Below, piece by piece: positions 1-12,400 of a DNA stretch of 64,000 bases; position 1 is the first letter of the stretch, and the number at the start of each line of letters is the position of its first letter. The stretch comes from Phallusia mammillata (taxonomy: Eukaryota; Chordata; Ascidiacea; Phlebobranchia; Ascidiidae), in assembly GCA_003260075.1 (NCBI GenBank), contig QLIY01000071.1, positions 134,483 to 198,482 of the forward strand. The letters run 5' to 3'. Under the pieces are notes generated by a model. It was not told the origin of the DNA, searched no databases, and worked only from the letters and a program-made list of their open reading frames with translations. The position numbers and the translations under genes were made by a program.

Positions 1-2
1 CA

Positions 3-1523
3 GAAAAAGAAGAGCTTTTGAAACAAATTGATGAAAAGAAAAGATCTATTCAAGATATTGAAAAGTTTCTGCCTCGGAAAAATGGGTAAAACTGATTGTG
101 GATCTTTTTTAAAGTAATTGATGTTGTAGGAACACAACCATAAAATCTTTTTTGTTGATTTTTTCAGGTTTTATTTGGGTCTAATTGTGGGTCAAGTTAA
201 CATGATTTTAGACAGCACTGCCGAAAAGTAGGTTGAATGTTTAATAGATATGGCAATGTTGATTATTTCGTTCTTTTAATGTAATTTGTGAGTTAGTGAT
301 ACTAAATTGCTGTTGAATGATGTCTCGACAAAATTTGATGTTTTAACTTGAGAACTTTGATTTAGGTTTCGCTACAAGGATGAGTATGAGAGGTTTAAGT
401 TCTACTGCAGCGTCACAATGATGATTTTCGCAATCTTCCTGAATACTTTTGTGTTCCATCGAGTTTTTGATGCCATGTTCTCATTTTTGTTGTTGTGGTA
501 TTATTGCACACTCACTGTCAGGGAGAGTATTCTTATTGTCAATGGATCGAGGTACGGTGAATTTGAATTGGTCAAAAATACACAAGCGCTTCTGATTACC
601 ATTTTGTTGTTTAGCCATGACAAATTTTGGCTGTTTTTAATGATGTAACTTTCATTGCCTCGTCTAGTTTTATTACTTCTCACATTTTTGTTGACCCTAC
701 ACATTCAACAATTTCACACAAAATTAAATGATGTCATTTCTTGCAGAATTAAAGGTTGGTGGGTTATGCACCATTACGTTTCGGTGGTCCTCAGTGGAAT
801 CAACGTGTTGTGGTATGATTTCATTTTATTCCAACACAAATTATCAGGTTGATTCTAATACTTCCTTGTTTTAGGCCGGATGATGACGCATACAGAGAGT
901 TTCGGCCGGTTTTTATGGCTTTTTCAATCTACCAAAGTTTAGTTCAGGTGCCAGACATGTTTGTTAACACTTATATGACATTAAAAACATATTAACAGAT
1001 TAAAATGCAGGTTGATAAAAAATTGCTATTGCACGAATTACTGACATTTTAAGCTTCCATGTTTAATAACACATCTTAGTGCAGACATTTGAACAACCAC
1101 TGTTGTCATTATTAACAACTGATAAAGACAAGAGTGATTGCTCAAATGTCTGCATGATGTATTATACACAAATACAAGCGTGATTAAATTACTTTTCAAG
1201 TCTGTGCCTAGGTATATGATACAGTTTATTAAATGTTAACATAATTCCCATCCTGCCCCCCCCCCAAGACAAGAGTGATTGCTCAAATGTCTGCATGATG
1301 TATTATACACAAACACAAGCCTGATTAAATTACTTTTCAAGTCTGTGTCTGGTGTTCCTAGGTATATGATACAGTTTATTAAATGTTAGTACAATGCCAT
1401 CCTCTTATTTTCCAGCTTATGCAGTATTACTACCAGAGCGGTTGTTTGTATCGTCTACGAGCTTTGGGTGAACGCGATGACATGGATATCACTGTTGGTG
1501 AGTTTAAACATAATGGGTGAAAG

Positions 1524-1598
<75 letters not shown>

Positions 1599-2914
1599 TA
1601 CAAAAAGTCCATTGACAGTAACCAGTAATGCTAACGGTTCGCTGATCTCATAAAATTTCGTAAGACCTTTCTATAGAACCCCCCCCCCCCCAAAAAGTCC
1701 ATTGACAGTAACCAGTAATGCTACCGGTTCGCTGATCTCTTAAAATTTCGTAAGACCTTTCTATAGAACCAGTGCGAACCGGCTGAATCCCACCACTGGT
1801 AAAAGTCATAAGTTTTTGTCAAAACATTTACTGCTAAATGGAGTTTGAGTTTATTAGCACAAAAATAAACAGCTCAGCAACACAATTTAGCTAATTTTTT
1901 CTCTCTATCCCCTTCCTGTGGAAGTTTGTACTTCCTTTAAATTATCCGCTGTTTAAAAATACATTCAGTTGTTTTGTCGGGAAATTCAACTGTTTGTTTC
2001 GGTGTTGTATTATTGGTTTATATTAAGTGGTTTACATAGTGAAATAAGCTATTGCTGCCAGGCATAATGTATGACCAAGTATTGCTCATCCAGCAGTTTA
2101 TTGTTTGCATAGTGTTAATGTTTTTTTTCACATAGAGGGTTTCCAATCTTGGATGTGGCGAGGATTGACTTTTTTACTCCCATTTCTCTTCTTCGGTCAT
2201 GTAAGTAGCTGCACCTGATTAAACTAGGTTAAGATCAAACGCACAGCACCATGTTTGGTATTATCATTACATTAGAAGATATCCTACAAATTTGAAAACG
2301 TTTATTTCCCAACGTCTTCACACAAAGCTCTTTTGCGTTGCTTTTTTGGGTTGGACGTAATTTCCAAAAACAATTTATTAGGATTTAAGGAGATACGTTG
2401 TCAAGTATTGAATAAGGATAGCATATACGTGTGGCAACTGGATTTAATCCCAAATCTTTTGCTTGATGAGAAAATTACATCAAGCAAAACAGGTATCTAA
2501 TGCGCATTAAAATTACATTGAATTTGTTTGCTTTTAAGTTGCATATTTGTAATAGTGGCAAAGGCGCTTACAAGGTAAAAATAATGACCATCTTTTCCTG
2601 GGCTTTTATGAAAATGAAAATAACATTTCAGAAATTATCATAACTAACTTAAATTTGGTTGTGTTTTTGATAAAATATTTTGTGTACGAATAAACTTACG
2701 GCACATATATATAAAAGTATATACATATGTTTTGCAGTTTTGGCAACTTTACAATGCATTCACGTTGATGAATATTGGAATGAGCCACAATTTCCAGGAG
2801 TGGCAAGTGCCATGTCTTGCATTCCTATTCTGTGTTCTATTTTGTGGAAATTTCTTCACAACGATTATTGTGGTTTGGCAAAAACGAGGTGGAAAAAAGG
2901 GAAAAAGAGACTAA
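3..2914 (+). CDS. TMEM120: TMEM120 family membrane protein (3' part, N-terminus off window)
   Basis: Eight exons join in phase: 3-85, 168-227, 366-551, 747-812, 875-947, 1416-1497, 2136-2200 and 2738-2914 (TAA at 2912-2914), giving 263 residues. Vertebrate TMEM120A is about 343 residues, so roughly 80 N-terminal residues are missing. The first visible exon is charged and coiled-coil-like ([13 protein letters not shown]). Family signatures follow: [92 protein letters not shown], and a basic end ([10 protein letters not shown]). Several hydrophobic segments fit the six-helix fold. TMEM120 proteins lie in the nuclear envelope/ER; TMEM120A has an ELOVL-like fold that binds coenzyme A and was also proposed to be a mechanosensitive channel (TACAN). 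The biochemical role is therefore unsettled. Intron 5 (948-1415) holds a gap-like C run with duplicated flanks and intron 6 holds two more; the coding exons look intact. It converges with KIRREL. Confidence 0.95.
1127..1400. repeat. Duplicated flank around a 10-C run (unmerged overlap?)
   Basis: Sequence 1127-1255 is repeated, with substitutions and an indel, right after a 10-nt C run at 1256-1265. It lies inside TMEM120 intron 5, so the coding exons are unaffected. Best read as two haplotype contig ends with a placeholder between them. Confidence 0.8.
1524..1598. other. 75-nt C run, probable sequence gap
   Basis: A pure C run in TMEM120 intron 6 without duplicated flanks. It interrupts what looks like the left part of a hAT MITE whose right end is at 1798. 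Probably an assembly gap of estimated size rather than real oligo-C. Confidence 0.7.
1599..1798 (+). mobile_element. hAT-type MITE family A, left-truncated copy
   Basis: This matches the complete copy at 3006-3304 and ends with the terminal repeat TGAATCCCACCACTG. The left end is lost in the 75-nt C run. A second C run (1679-1691, 13 nt) splits it and the adjoining ~80 bp is given twice (1601-1678 and 1692-1770). Confidence 0.75.
2041..2105. repeat. Dispersed repeat family D fragment
   Basis: The core TAAGCTATTGCTGCCAGGCA recurs in related form near 9095, 13060 (inverse), 16170 (inverse), 50757 and 54380. No coding capacity is visible. The family is not identified. Confidence 0.5.
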
Positions 2915-3005
2915 AAAATATTTATTGTCTTGTTCTCACTGCTATAGGGTAATTGCTAATTATATATTTCCTGTCTTAGAAATGTCACACTTACACTATT
3001 CTATT

Positions 3006-3304
3006 CAGTGGTGGGATTCAATTTTTTGTGTCAGCTGTTTCTATCACAAAAGTCATATTTTTCAGCCGATTCTGCCACAAAGCGGTTCTATCACAAAAGT
3101 CATATTTTTCAGCCGGTTCTGCTACAAAAAGTCAATTTTGAGACAGTAACCAGTAATGCTAACCGGTTCGCTGATCTCATAAAATTTCAGACGGTTCTAT
3201 AGAACCGGTACAGTACCCAGTAATGCTAACCGGTTCGCTGATCTCATAAAATTTCGTGAGACAGTTTTATAGAACCGGTGCGAACCAGCTGAATCCCAAC
3301 ACTG
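3006..3304 (+). mobile_element. Complete hAT-type MITE (family A)
   Basis: The 299-bp element starts CAGTGGTGGGATTCA and ends TGAATCCCAACACTG, the inverse with one mismatch. It is flanked by the perfect 8-bp direct repeat ATTCTATT (2998-3005 and 3305-3312). An 8-bp target duplication with CAG..CTG ends is diagnostic of hAT transposition. There is no transposase reading frame, so it is non-autonomous. Inside, two blocks (around AAAAGTCATATTTTTCAG and GCTAACCGGTTCGCTGATCT) are each tandemly duplicated, as in the copy at 11775. It starts 91 bp beyond the TMEM120 stop and may lie in the 3' UTR. Confidence 0.9.
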
Positions 3305-3312
3305 ATTCTATT

Positions 3313-4539
3313 GCTACTGCTAACTTTCTGTAGCTAACTAACACACTTCGACAGAAGATTAAATTGCTTTTGAGTTTCCATACAAAGTCATCATACCCTC
3401 TGCATCTTATGGCCAGTGTGCGTAATTTGTGTGCTAGTCTGTTTATTCAACCGGTACCTGCCTCATATTTTTGAGGTACTACAAGATATAACTGCCACCT
3501 CACTCTACCTGCATTGCACTTGGACAACTAAAAAGTTTTGTGCAGTCATCCATTGCGAAGTTTCAAATATTTCCACGAGGTCTGAATTCCATACATTGTA
3601 ATATGAGTTTGCATTATTTGACCTTCAGAAAATTGTTCAAGGTCACTTAAACTTGCACAATAACTCAGTTTGTCCGTTTAAGTTCAAGCGTTCTGCTGGT
3701 AACTTGTGAATGTATAATTTTCCACTTATATTTTTGCAATTGATTACTTCGATGCGTAGAACAAATTATGTTTTTGTGTTTCAAATGATTTAATACAAGT
3801 TCACGCAATCGAGTGGCGTGTAGCGTTTGTTGCGTCATAATACGATGGCACGCGGTTTCACGTCTGGAATCGACTCTGGTCGTCAGAAACTCGTGAATGA
3901 CTCTTACTGCTCTGGCTGAACGACTCTGGGTTCCAATATATATATCCCTCGTAGCTAAGTACATTTATATCGTGTTTCGCTTTTCCGCTGATACAGTGGG
4001 ACCCTTTGCATATGGGCGCCGTACCGTAAAGTACCGTAAAATTAAAATGGGTCATAATTCCGTGGCTGTACAGGAATTTTTCATCGTTGACACAAATCTA
4101 CTGCATATATTTTAGGTCATGTGTACATAATTACTTGATGTAGTAATCTATCCCTGCCCCCCCCCCCCGAATAACGTTATTTGGTTTCGTTCCGTTCCGG
4201 TATGAAACACTGCCTGCAAGTGTGTTTTTTTCATCAAAATTTGACCTCCCCTGGAAAAGCTTCTGCCGGCGCCCATGGCTTTGCAGCCTCAAGCTGACGA
4301 TGAAGTTTTTGCCGTGAAAAAAAAACCCACCTTGTTCCACTGTTGGGACGAGTACCCGATGCCCGTACTCGGTATCGAACGACTTTGCCTCAGTTTTCGA
4401 TACCAAAGGCCCTGTTTACACCATAATATTACAGGCAACTTCTTATTTGTTTGCTTCGGACAGCACAAAATCGGGAAAAAGTTCCGTCAGGTCACAGATA
4501 TATTTATTTGCTATCATGTGGAAATCACATTTTTCTACA
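3313..4539. other. Intergenic, no gene recognised
   Basis: This lies between the convergent TMEM120 and KIRREL genes. Reading frames are short and have no recognisable similarity. It holds a 12-nt C run at 4157-4168, the only short run without a detectable flanking duplication. Confidence 0.6.
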
Positions 4540-4800
4540 TGCTTCTGCATGTGTGTGTGTGCGTATGTACCCCGTACATAGCAGATAAATTAGCTAGTGA
4601 TGAACAACTAAGCACAACACTATATTTAAGTACTCGCTATTCGTACTCGGCAATTGATATTGAAGCCCCCCCCCCTGCTTCTGCATGTGTGTGTGTGCGT
4701 ATGTACCCCGTACATAGCAGATAGATTAGCTAGTGATGAACAACTAAGTACAACACTACATTTAAGTACTCGCTATTCGCACTCGGCAATTGATATTGAA
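4540..4800. repeat. Duplicated flank around a 10-C run (unmerged overlap?)
   Basis: About 125 bp beginning TGCTTCTGCATGTGTGTGTG occurs at 4540-4665 and again at 4676-4800 with a few substitutions, separated by C10 at 4666-4675. The surrounding GGTATCG/GTACTCG-rich sequence, ending near 4862 in GGTATCGTCCCATCACTA, looks like part of another degenerate DNA transposon. Confidence 0.75.
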
Positions 4801-5040
4801 GGTATATAAACGTGGTACTCAGTATCGGTACTCGCTTCAAAACCTGGTATCGTCCCATCACTAACTATAAGCGTGCAAACAATCATCTTGGTCCACTAAT
4901 TCGCTTCTGTTTTTGTTTATTCTGAGTGTATGATTTCTACCTACATTGTTCTATCGGCCAGAGGCTGTTCACCTCGGATGCCTGCTGCGGATATGCGGGC
5001 ACGACCTCGCACGAAACCACACTAACATCTGTTACAGTGT

Positions 5041-5046
5041 TTTATT
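5041..5046 (-). terminator. Candidate poly(A) signal for KIRREL
   Basis: AATAAA on the minus strand, about 680 nt downstream of the KIRREL stop codon. It is the first canonical hexamer I noticed on that strand in this interval; no transcript evidence is available. Confidence 0.35.
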
Positions 5047-5724
5047 AAAGTAGGTTTATGCAGAAAAAAAAACGAAATTGAAACGAAAACGTCACTAACG
5101 AAGCAAATTGACAAGTTTGCAATCGACCAAAAAAATATGGATCAAATGGTTCGTTTGCTCGAAAACGGAACTGGTTTACAATGATTTGTTTTTTTCGGTT
5201 TCAGTGCAAATTACACTTCAGCGCCGCAAGTGACAGGATTGCACGATCGGTGATTTTTATGTTGTTTTTTTCAACATTGTACGTCATCTGCAACATGACA
5301 CAGCGGTTTATTTGGTTTTGTACGTAGAGCAAAAAAGCTGAGTCATAGTGCAAAGCATTACACGGCACAAAATGAGCTTTCAAACAAATGAACGAGCAAA
5401 AAGAAAAACAAATTCTACGCAGCAACTAAGTAATCAAAAAAATGAAAAATAACCAAAAAAATTTTCGACCAAGTGGCCAAAACCATCAAAGGCACTTAAT
5501 GCAAAACAATTGTTAAAAAGTTATCTATGTCTTTCTGTGTGTAATTTCTCAAACCAATCTACATAAAATTCAGTCACAATCCAACAGCTTGCTACATCGC
5601 GAACATGATTATCACGAAACAATGAAAAAAATTCGAATGTTTCACAATTTACTTTCCTCTCATTGGATCCTCGACTGCTGATTGGGAACGACGAAGCTGA
5701 CTTGCAGGGGCATGCAAAGTCTGC

Positions 5725-6434
5725 TCACACATGCGTGGCCATCCGCGCTTGTAGAGGTCGCAAGAAATCAGATGACCTTGAAGATTGACTGAGGCGTGAC
5801 GAAAGGTTACTCATGCGTGCAGAGTTTTCGTAAGGATCGATTGCTCGTGATGCAACGGCGCTCGCGCTCAAAGCTGAACCTCGCTCGATCCGGTCAAGAG
5901 AGGATTGCGAAGAACCTCCAGCTCCTGGGTGTTGGTAGAAGGGCTCGTTGCCGGTGATTGTCGATGGGAGAGGAGTGGTCCGATTCCCGCCGTAGTTTGG
6001 CGACGGCCCGAAGCCCGAATGCGGGTCGGAGTAGGTTTGCATCGGAGTAAAACTTCGTGGCGGGTAAAAATCCAAGGATTGGATCGCGTAGGCTCCGCTT
6101 GCTGGAGCGCTAACGTCTGAAACTTTGCGCTGTTGAACGTAGCGGACGGGCGGCGGGGAGAGGCGATCCCCTAAGGCGCTAGCGCTACGGATTGACGACG
6201 GATTAACCAATGCTGTTGGGTCGTACCCGTAGCGTGTTGGCGACATCGTGTGGTACTGGTCGTTATATGATGTCGGTGGATAATTTGATTCCACGAACAT
6301 CGGCTCTTCCTCCTGATGCGGATGCATGGAGTAACCGGGATGATATCCGTTGGTGAGGGAGGAGCTCTTGGTGGGCGAAGTGGATGAGGAAGATCCTTTT
6401 CCAGGTTGATCAGTCCGACTCCATGAATGAGCTT
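5725..6434 (-). other. KIRREL: KIRREL terminal exon: cytoplasmic tail with PDZ ligand
   Basis: A single 710-nt exon encodes the distal tail. It is rich in Ser, Pro and Tyr, with candidate SH2/SH3-type sites such as YPPTSY and YDPT, and ends in the residues THV before TGA (5725-5727). The preceding exon carries DEEMVPINHEEF, a segment shared with vertebrate KIRREL proteins. Confidence 0.88.
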
Positions 6435-9400
6435 CTGCTTAAAGAAAAATATTATCGTGAGATTTTCGATCAAAACTAAGTCCGTTTTTGTAATGAAAAT
6501 AAAACTGTATTTACGTAAAATTTACGCCCCAAAAACTTGTCATTTAAATGCACTAGGTCCAGTAGTTGCACCAAGCAACACAACAACAGTGTTTAAAAAT
6601 AGTTTGTGTTTGAAAATAGTTGGGACTCCTAAACCAGGGATCGGCAGCCAAGGTTGGCACGCGAGGTGGTTTTCATGGCACGCCAACCGATTTGCGTGTT
6701 TATACTGAAGAAACAATTTAACCTGTTACACTGCTTGTTTATAGTTTTTATCATGCCATTATCAAATTCAGCCCTACATGCACAAAACACTTTGCTTTCT
6801 CTTTATTATTGATATCTGCTGGCACGAACCACTATTATTTAGAAAAACGTTGGCACACGAGTGCATTAGCAAATGGAAAAAAACAAGTAAAGTGACACGC
6901 GTTGCCTAAAAGAGACCTGTCCTAAACCATTCTGCCGAGGGTGCCAGTTAGGCGAAAAGCCGAGGGTGCCAGTTACCCCCCCCCCATCTGCTGGCACGAA
7001 CCACTATTATTTAGAAAAACGTTGGCACACGAGTGCATTAGCAAATGGAAAAAAACAAGTAAATTGACACGCGTTACCTAAAAGAGACCTGTCCTAAACC
7101 ATTCTGCCGAGGGTGCCAGTTTGGCGAAATATTGATTATGTTTCTCGGAAGATATTTTCCGTTCTCAGTTAAGTAAACTTAATGGATTGTTTTTGCCTGA
7201 TTTTTTTCACTTACCTTCTGTGTGGTATCCGTCGTCCTGACCGGAAGTGGGCGTCGGGTTGGTGTCGTCACTTCCGTCCACCGACGACTCTCCACCGCCC
7301 ACTTGTGACGAGCGCGATGACCTCACGTTGAACTCTTCATGGTTGATTGGGACCATCTCTTCATCGCTGTACATCCGGCTTTGCTGCTTCGAGTTCTGAA
7401 ACAAAAATTCACGTTAAATATCTGCCGAAATCGCGAAGCAAATGGGAACAACATACAGAGATTTAAATCAGATATATTTTTGGCAAATTTGCCAGGAATA
7501 AAATGTTTCATGTCCATGAAAGACTGGACCACCGCCAAACCTATAAAGAAACCATATCTAACCCAACAACCTGTAGAAGCCAGTAAATCAAAAGTTAATA
7601 CAATCCATTTAAATTGTAGCTTGAACCAGGTTATACTTAAGTTATGCATGGGTCGCCAACGCGCTTATGCCTACAACGCTCGAATCCAATATTTGTTGGT
7701 ATTTATGGGTACAAATCTATTGACCAAGCATGTTTTCACGGGGTTCGAACCCTTGACCCTTCCAAGTACGAATCCCGGTCAGGTTTTAATGTCTGTATTT
7801 GGGTCATGCCACCTGGAGTTCCTGCCCGCCCTTCCCCCCCCCCTGTTTTCACGGGGTTCGAACCCTTGACCCTTCCAAGTACGAATCCCGGCCAGGTTTT
7901 AATGTCTGTATTTGGGTCATGCCACCTGGAGTTTCTGCCCGCCATATCTCTGTCAGCAAACACTTCAACCTACCTTTGCACCTTCCTGATCGAAGGTCGT
8001 CGATTTTCTTTGTCTTCTTGACTTCACACAATGCACGCACACAATCGCGATTATGACGAGTAACAGAATCCCACCAACTGCTGCAGCGATCCCTGCACCC
8101 AACATTAAAACTTCTCCACTTTCTGCGCTACCTGAAAACCAAAACAACAATCGTTAAGCTTATGTGCGACAAATTTTATTAAGTTCACAGAATATCGTTG
8201 TGTGTTAGACAGGTTTGCCTAAATTACAACTCGATCTGGAAAACTATACAAGGATCTGCTTACAAGTTTAATGGTGAAAATAACGGCCCAAATAGACGTA
8301 AAAAGCGACATAATTTATTATCTAAAGTTAAACGTTTCGGCAAATGCTCATTCCATCATCAGAACTCGCTGATTTCGATAAAACCAGGTAATTTTTTTAC
8401 TTGGAACAAACCAAGTAGTCTTTAGCCCCAAACAAGCATAAAATCATTCTCACCTTCTTCAAGTACGATTTCCATTGAATTGGTGCCGTAACTATTGGCA
8501 ACCTCGCACGAATAGGTGTGAAAATCAGCCTGGTTTGTGCCAAACACGTGGAGAGACGCCGACTTTCCCCCGGCACTGAACAATCCGCGATATTTGACGT
8601 CACCTTCCTGCTCGATGACGTCACCTGATGACGTCAGTGTGTCGTTGCCACGCAACGTGAAGGTCGTGTCACCGTGTGTCCAAGTCCAAGTCTAGAAGAT
8701 TTAACAGTTTAGTATTTAGATAAGAACCTATTGGCGAGTTAACTAGTTACCACTACAACCACCAACTAGTTAACATTCCTGCTAATTTAAATCGGTTAGT
8801 TAACTCACCACTTCTTGTATTCCCGGCACACTGCTCAGCTCACAGCTTATCGCCGAATCTTCACCAACTGTCGCTTGTTGAGTGGAAGGGCTCGAAAATA
8901 CGGGAGGTCCCCTAACGTGCAACTTGATCGTGGCATGGTTTTCACCGATCTGAAATTTCAATTCAAAGTTTTGGTTTTGTTAAGCTCACTTCGACACAGT
9001 GGTGTAAGTAACATGTCAGCTATAAGTGAATACGTATAACTGTGCGCTGTTGAATTATTTTTGTCGATGTATAAGGTTCCGATATCACTACATAAACTAT
9101 TGCTGCCATACATAATATCAAGTTTATAGAGCTCTTCTGGCAAGTATTTTTGTACCGACGGATCGCCGTCCTATACAGTTCGTCTTCATCAGGGTAAATA
9201 ACACTAAATACAATTAGTACAGTGCACGATAAACAAAGGAAAAAAAGAATTAAACCCAATTACGTCACAACGCAACGAAAACACCGCGCGATAACCAATA
9301 ATTGGGTCCTTTGAGCAGGTGCCTGTAGCACGCTGAAAGCATCATACAACTGCCAGAAGAGCTCTACAAACTTGGTTCCGATATCACATTTACAATCCCA

Positions 9401-12400
9401 CTTACCCCATCAGCCGTTGCTTTGCACTTATAAGTTCCTGCGTCTTCCTGTTTGACTCTTGTGAGGAACAACGAACTTCCGGTTCCGTAAATCTCATCAC
9501 TGCCAACTTTCACCCAACGAACCAAAGATTGCGGGTTCGAATCCCACTCGCAACTCAGCGTCACATTGTCGTCGATTTCAGCTGTTTGGTCGGGACTGCC
9601 ACTTACAAAAGCTGGGGGGTCTAAAAAACATAGTCGGAGTTAGATAAACACTTATTTTCAACACGGAAAAAACAAGTTACAGGGTGATTAACTAAGGTCC
9701 CTACGGTTGTATAGTAAACCTCGGTCAGTCTGGTTTTTCGCCTATTTCGGACGGAACTTGAGATTGTAATGTGACAAGGCTTTAACTAATGGACATCGGT
9801 TAATTCAGATTTTCGTCTTATTCGGACAAAACTTGAGGTACAACTGATTTGTAACATAGTAAGGCTTGAACTAATCGACATCTGTTAATCCGGATCTTCG
9901 CCTAATTCGGACATAATTTATTGGTCCAAACGGGTCCGGATTAACAGAGGTTAACTGTATACGCAAGTGTCGAATCGTTGTTAAAGAAACTTGGGGAATA
10001 ATTCTATTTTCGAAATTTGGCAATCCCCGAAACAATATATTGTGTACCACTGGTCTTACACCTCTACTTACATTTGACGTCGATTTGAACTTGGCTGACT
10101 TTTGAGAATCCCGCCTCGTTTCGAGCCTGACATCCCAAAGTCACGTGATGCCAACTCCTGTCCACGTCACTGATGTCAAAAGTAGGTGAGAGTTCATCAG
10201 ACTGAACCACGTCATTAACAAACCACCTGCAAGGTGAATATTTGATGAAGCAAAGATCAAAACGTTAATACATTGGTCCAAAATACAGAACGAAATTCCC
10301 ATAAAATAAGTTAATTGGGATTTGAAGATTCTGGAACTTTATTTTTAATCAGATTTTTCGTTTATTGTTTTTATCCTAGCGGTGATTCCCCTATAATTGA
10401 TAACGCAATAAGTGGCCTTACCTGTATGACGTCACAGGGGGATCTGCGACCGCTCGACATTCTGCTCTGACGTAATCACCAACACCGATGGAGGGCGGCA
10501 GAGAGACGGAAACAATCGGAGGTTCTGAAAAAAGGAAAACTTTACAGAAACACCAAACACCCAAAATCTCTACCGAAGCCCGACACAAACAACATACAAA
10601 TTTGTTATGATTTCCATGTTGCTATTTTTTATCCTGCAGAGTTTTAACTTACTCTGGATATTCAATTTCATCATAATCGATTTCATCTCATCCATGACGT
10701 CACTTTTCATGACGCAAGCGTACGTGGCATCTACGTCATCAGCCGATGGTGTTATCCGCAAGATCGCGGTAGTGTTGTAGAGTTTTTTAATTGGTCCGGT
10801 AAACACGTTCTCCACGTTTTCAGTGATTTCTGTCCCATCTGAGAAGACATGACAAATAAGTTAGAAACAGATTGTGAAAGGCACAAAACAAATTCAAGAG
10901 TTTCCTAAACTTTTGTCCCACAGAGAACTCGGATAATATATAGGCAGGGTTGCCATCGACATGGACCCGAAAAGAAGGACAACCGACAAAAAAAAGTTTT
11001 GTACCAAACGAAACAAACGTTTTTGAACAAATCTTTGTATTTATACGAGCCATGATATATCCCCAGTCATATTTTTTGCCAGAAACAATCTATTTCAGAA
11101 ACTTTCAAAATAAGGACGAATCTTAAAAATAAGGACGGCATGGCAACGCTGTATATAACCCCCCCCCCGTTTTTGAACAAATCTTTGTATTTATACGAGC
11201 CATGATATATCCCCAGCCATGTTTTGCCAGAAACAATCTGTTTCAGAAACTTTCAAAATAAGGACGAATCTTAGAAATAAGGACGGCATGGCAACGCTGT
11301 ATATATGGCATGATGTCATTAAGTTTGACGTCATTCTGTGTCGTAATAAAAAACAGCTGTCGGTAGCAGAGTATTGAGAAACATACTGTTTGTCTGTGAT
11401 GCACAATGAGCAAACGTCCACAGTTGATAATGTTTTACATTTACACAGTAACACACATGACTTGAAACAACCTTATATGTCTAGTTAAACACCAAATGTC
11501 GAAATGCACCAGAACACATACTAGTTCTATGTTCTAGTGTTAAAAACTTATTCCTTGTACCTTTATACCAGGTAAGCTTTGCCGCTGGTTTTCCTCCATA
11601 AGCTCGACATGTGAATGTATTTTCCTGGTCTGCAACCGCATTCACTGTTATCCCGTCATCTGACATATGGTCGATAAAAGGTCCGCTTGGTGGTACTACA
11701 GAGAATAGAAACAGTTAGTTACAAGCATCAGGCTGTGACCAATAACTTTTGCTACATTTCCATAGCCCCACACCCAGTAGTGGGATTTAAATTTTTGCCA
11801 GCCGGTTCTTCACAAAAGTCATATTTTGCAGCGGTTCTATCACAAAAGTCATATTTTTCAGGGATTCAAATTTTTTGTCAGCCGGTTCTATCACAAAAGT
11901 CATTTTTTCAGTCGGCTCTGTTACAAAGCGGTTCTATCACAAAAGTCATATTTTTCAGCCGGTTCTGCTACAAAAAGTCAATTTTGAGACAGTAACCAGT
12001 AATGCTAACCGGTTCGCTGATCTCATAAAATTTCAGACGGTTCTATAGAACCGGTACAGTACCCGGTAATGCTAACCGGTTCGCTGATCTCATAAAATTT
12101 CGTGAGACGGTTCTATAAAACGGGTGCGAACCGGCTGAATCCCACCACTGCCTCTTACCACAAGCACCAACAAATAAAAGTCGCTCAGCACGTGAAAGTG
12201 TTGCCATAAGGTCACAAACTAATTTGGTGGCCACCAACAGCACGCCCCAACACTAAATATCACCCACAGCCTGAGTATGTGGAACACCCACTGGAGGGTA
12301 ATTGGCAGAGCGAGGCCGCAACGGTGTCATGCATGAAGTAATAAGTTCAAAGGGGGTATCAGTATCAAGTTACACTCGCAGGTCTGTCGGCAAACTCTGC

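Noticed and set aside
1256..1265. C runs as i-motif/G-quadruplex elements, CRISPR-like spacers or recombination signals
   Set aside because: Fixed 10-nt length, one strand only and allelic-looking flanks fit gap placeholders better; there is no regular repeat-spacer array.
1468..1653. Frame encoding a poly-proline protein across the 75-C run
   Set aside because: The frame exists only because CCC reads as proline; it starts inside a TMEM120 exon and crosses an intron donor and a probable gap.
7738..7866. GGGGTTCGAACCC words resembling tRNA T-arms
   Set aside because: No matching A-box, anticodon arm or acceptor stem nearby; the second instance is the duplicated flank copy.
9530..9545. GGGTTCGAATCCCAC resembling a tRNA T-arm
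   Set aside because: It is inside the KIRREL Ig4 coding exon.
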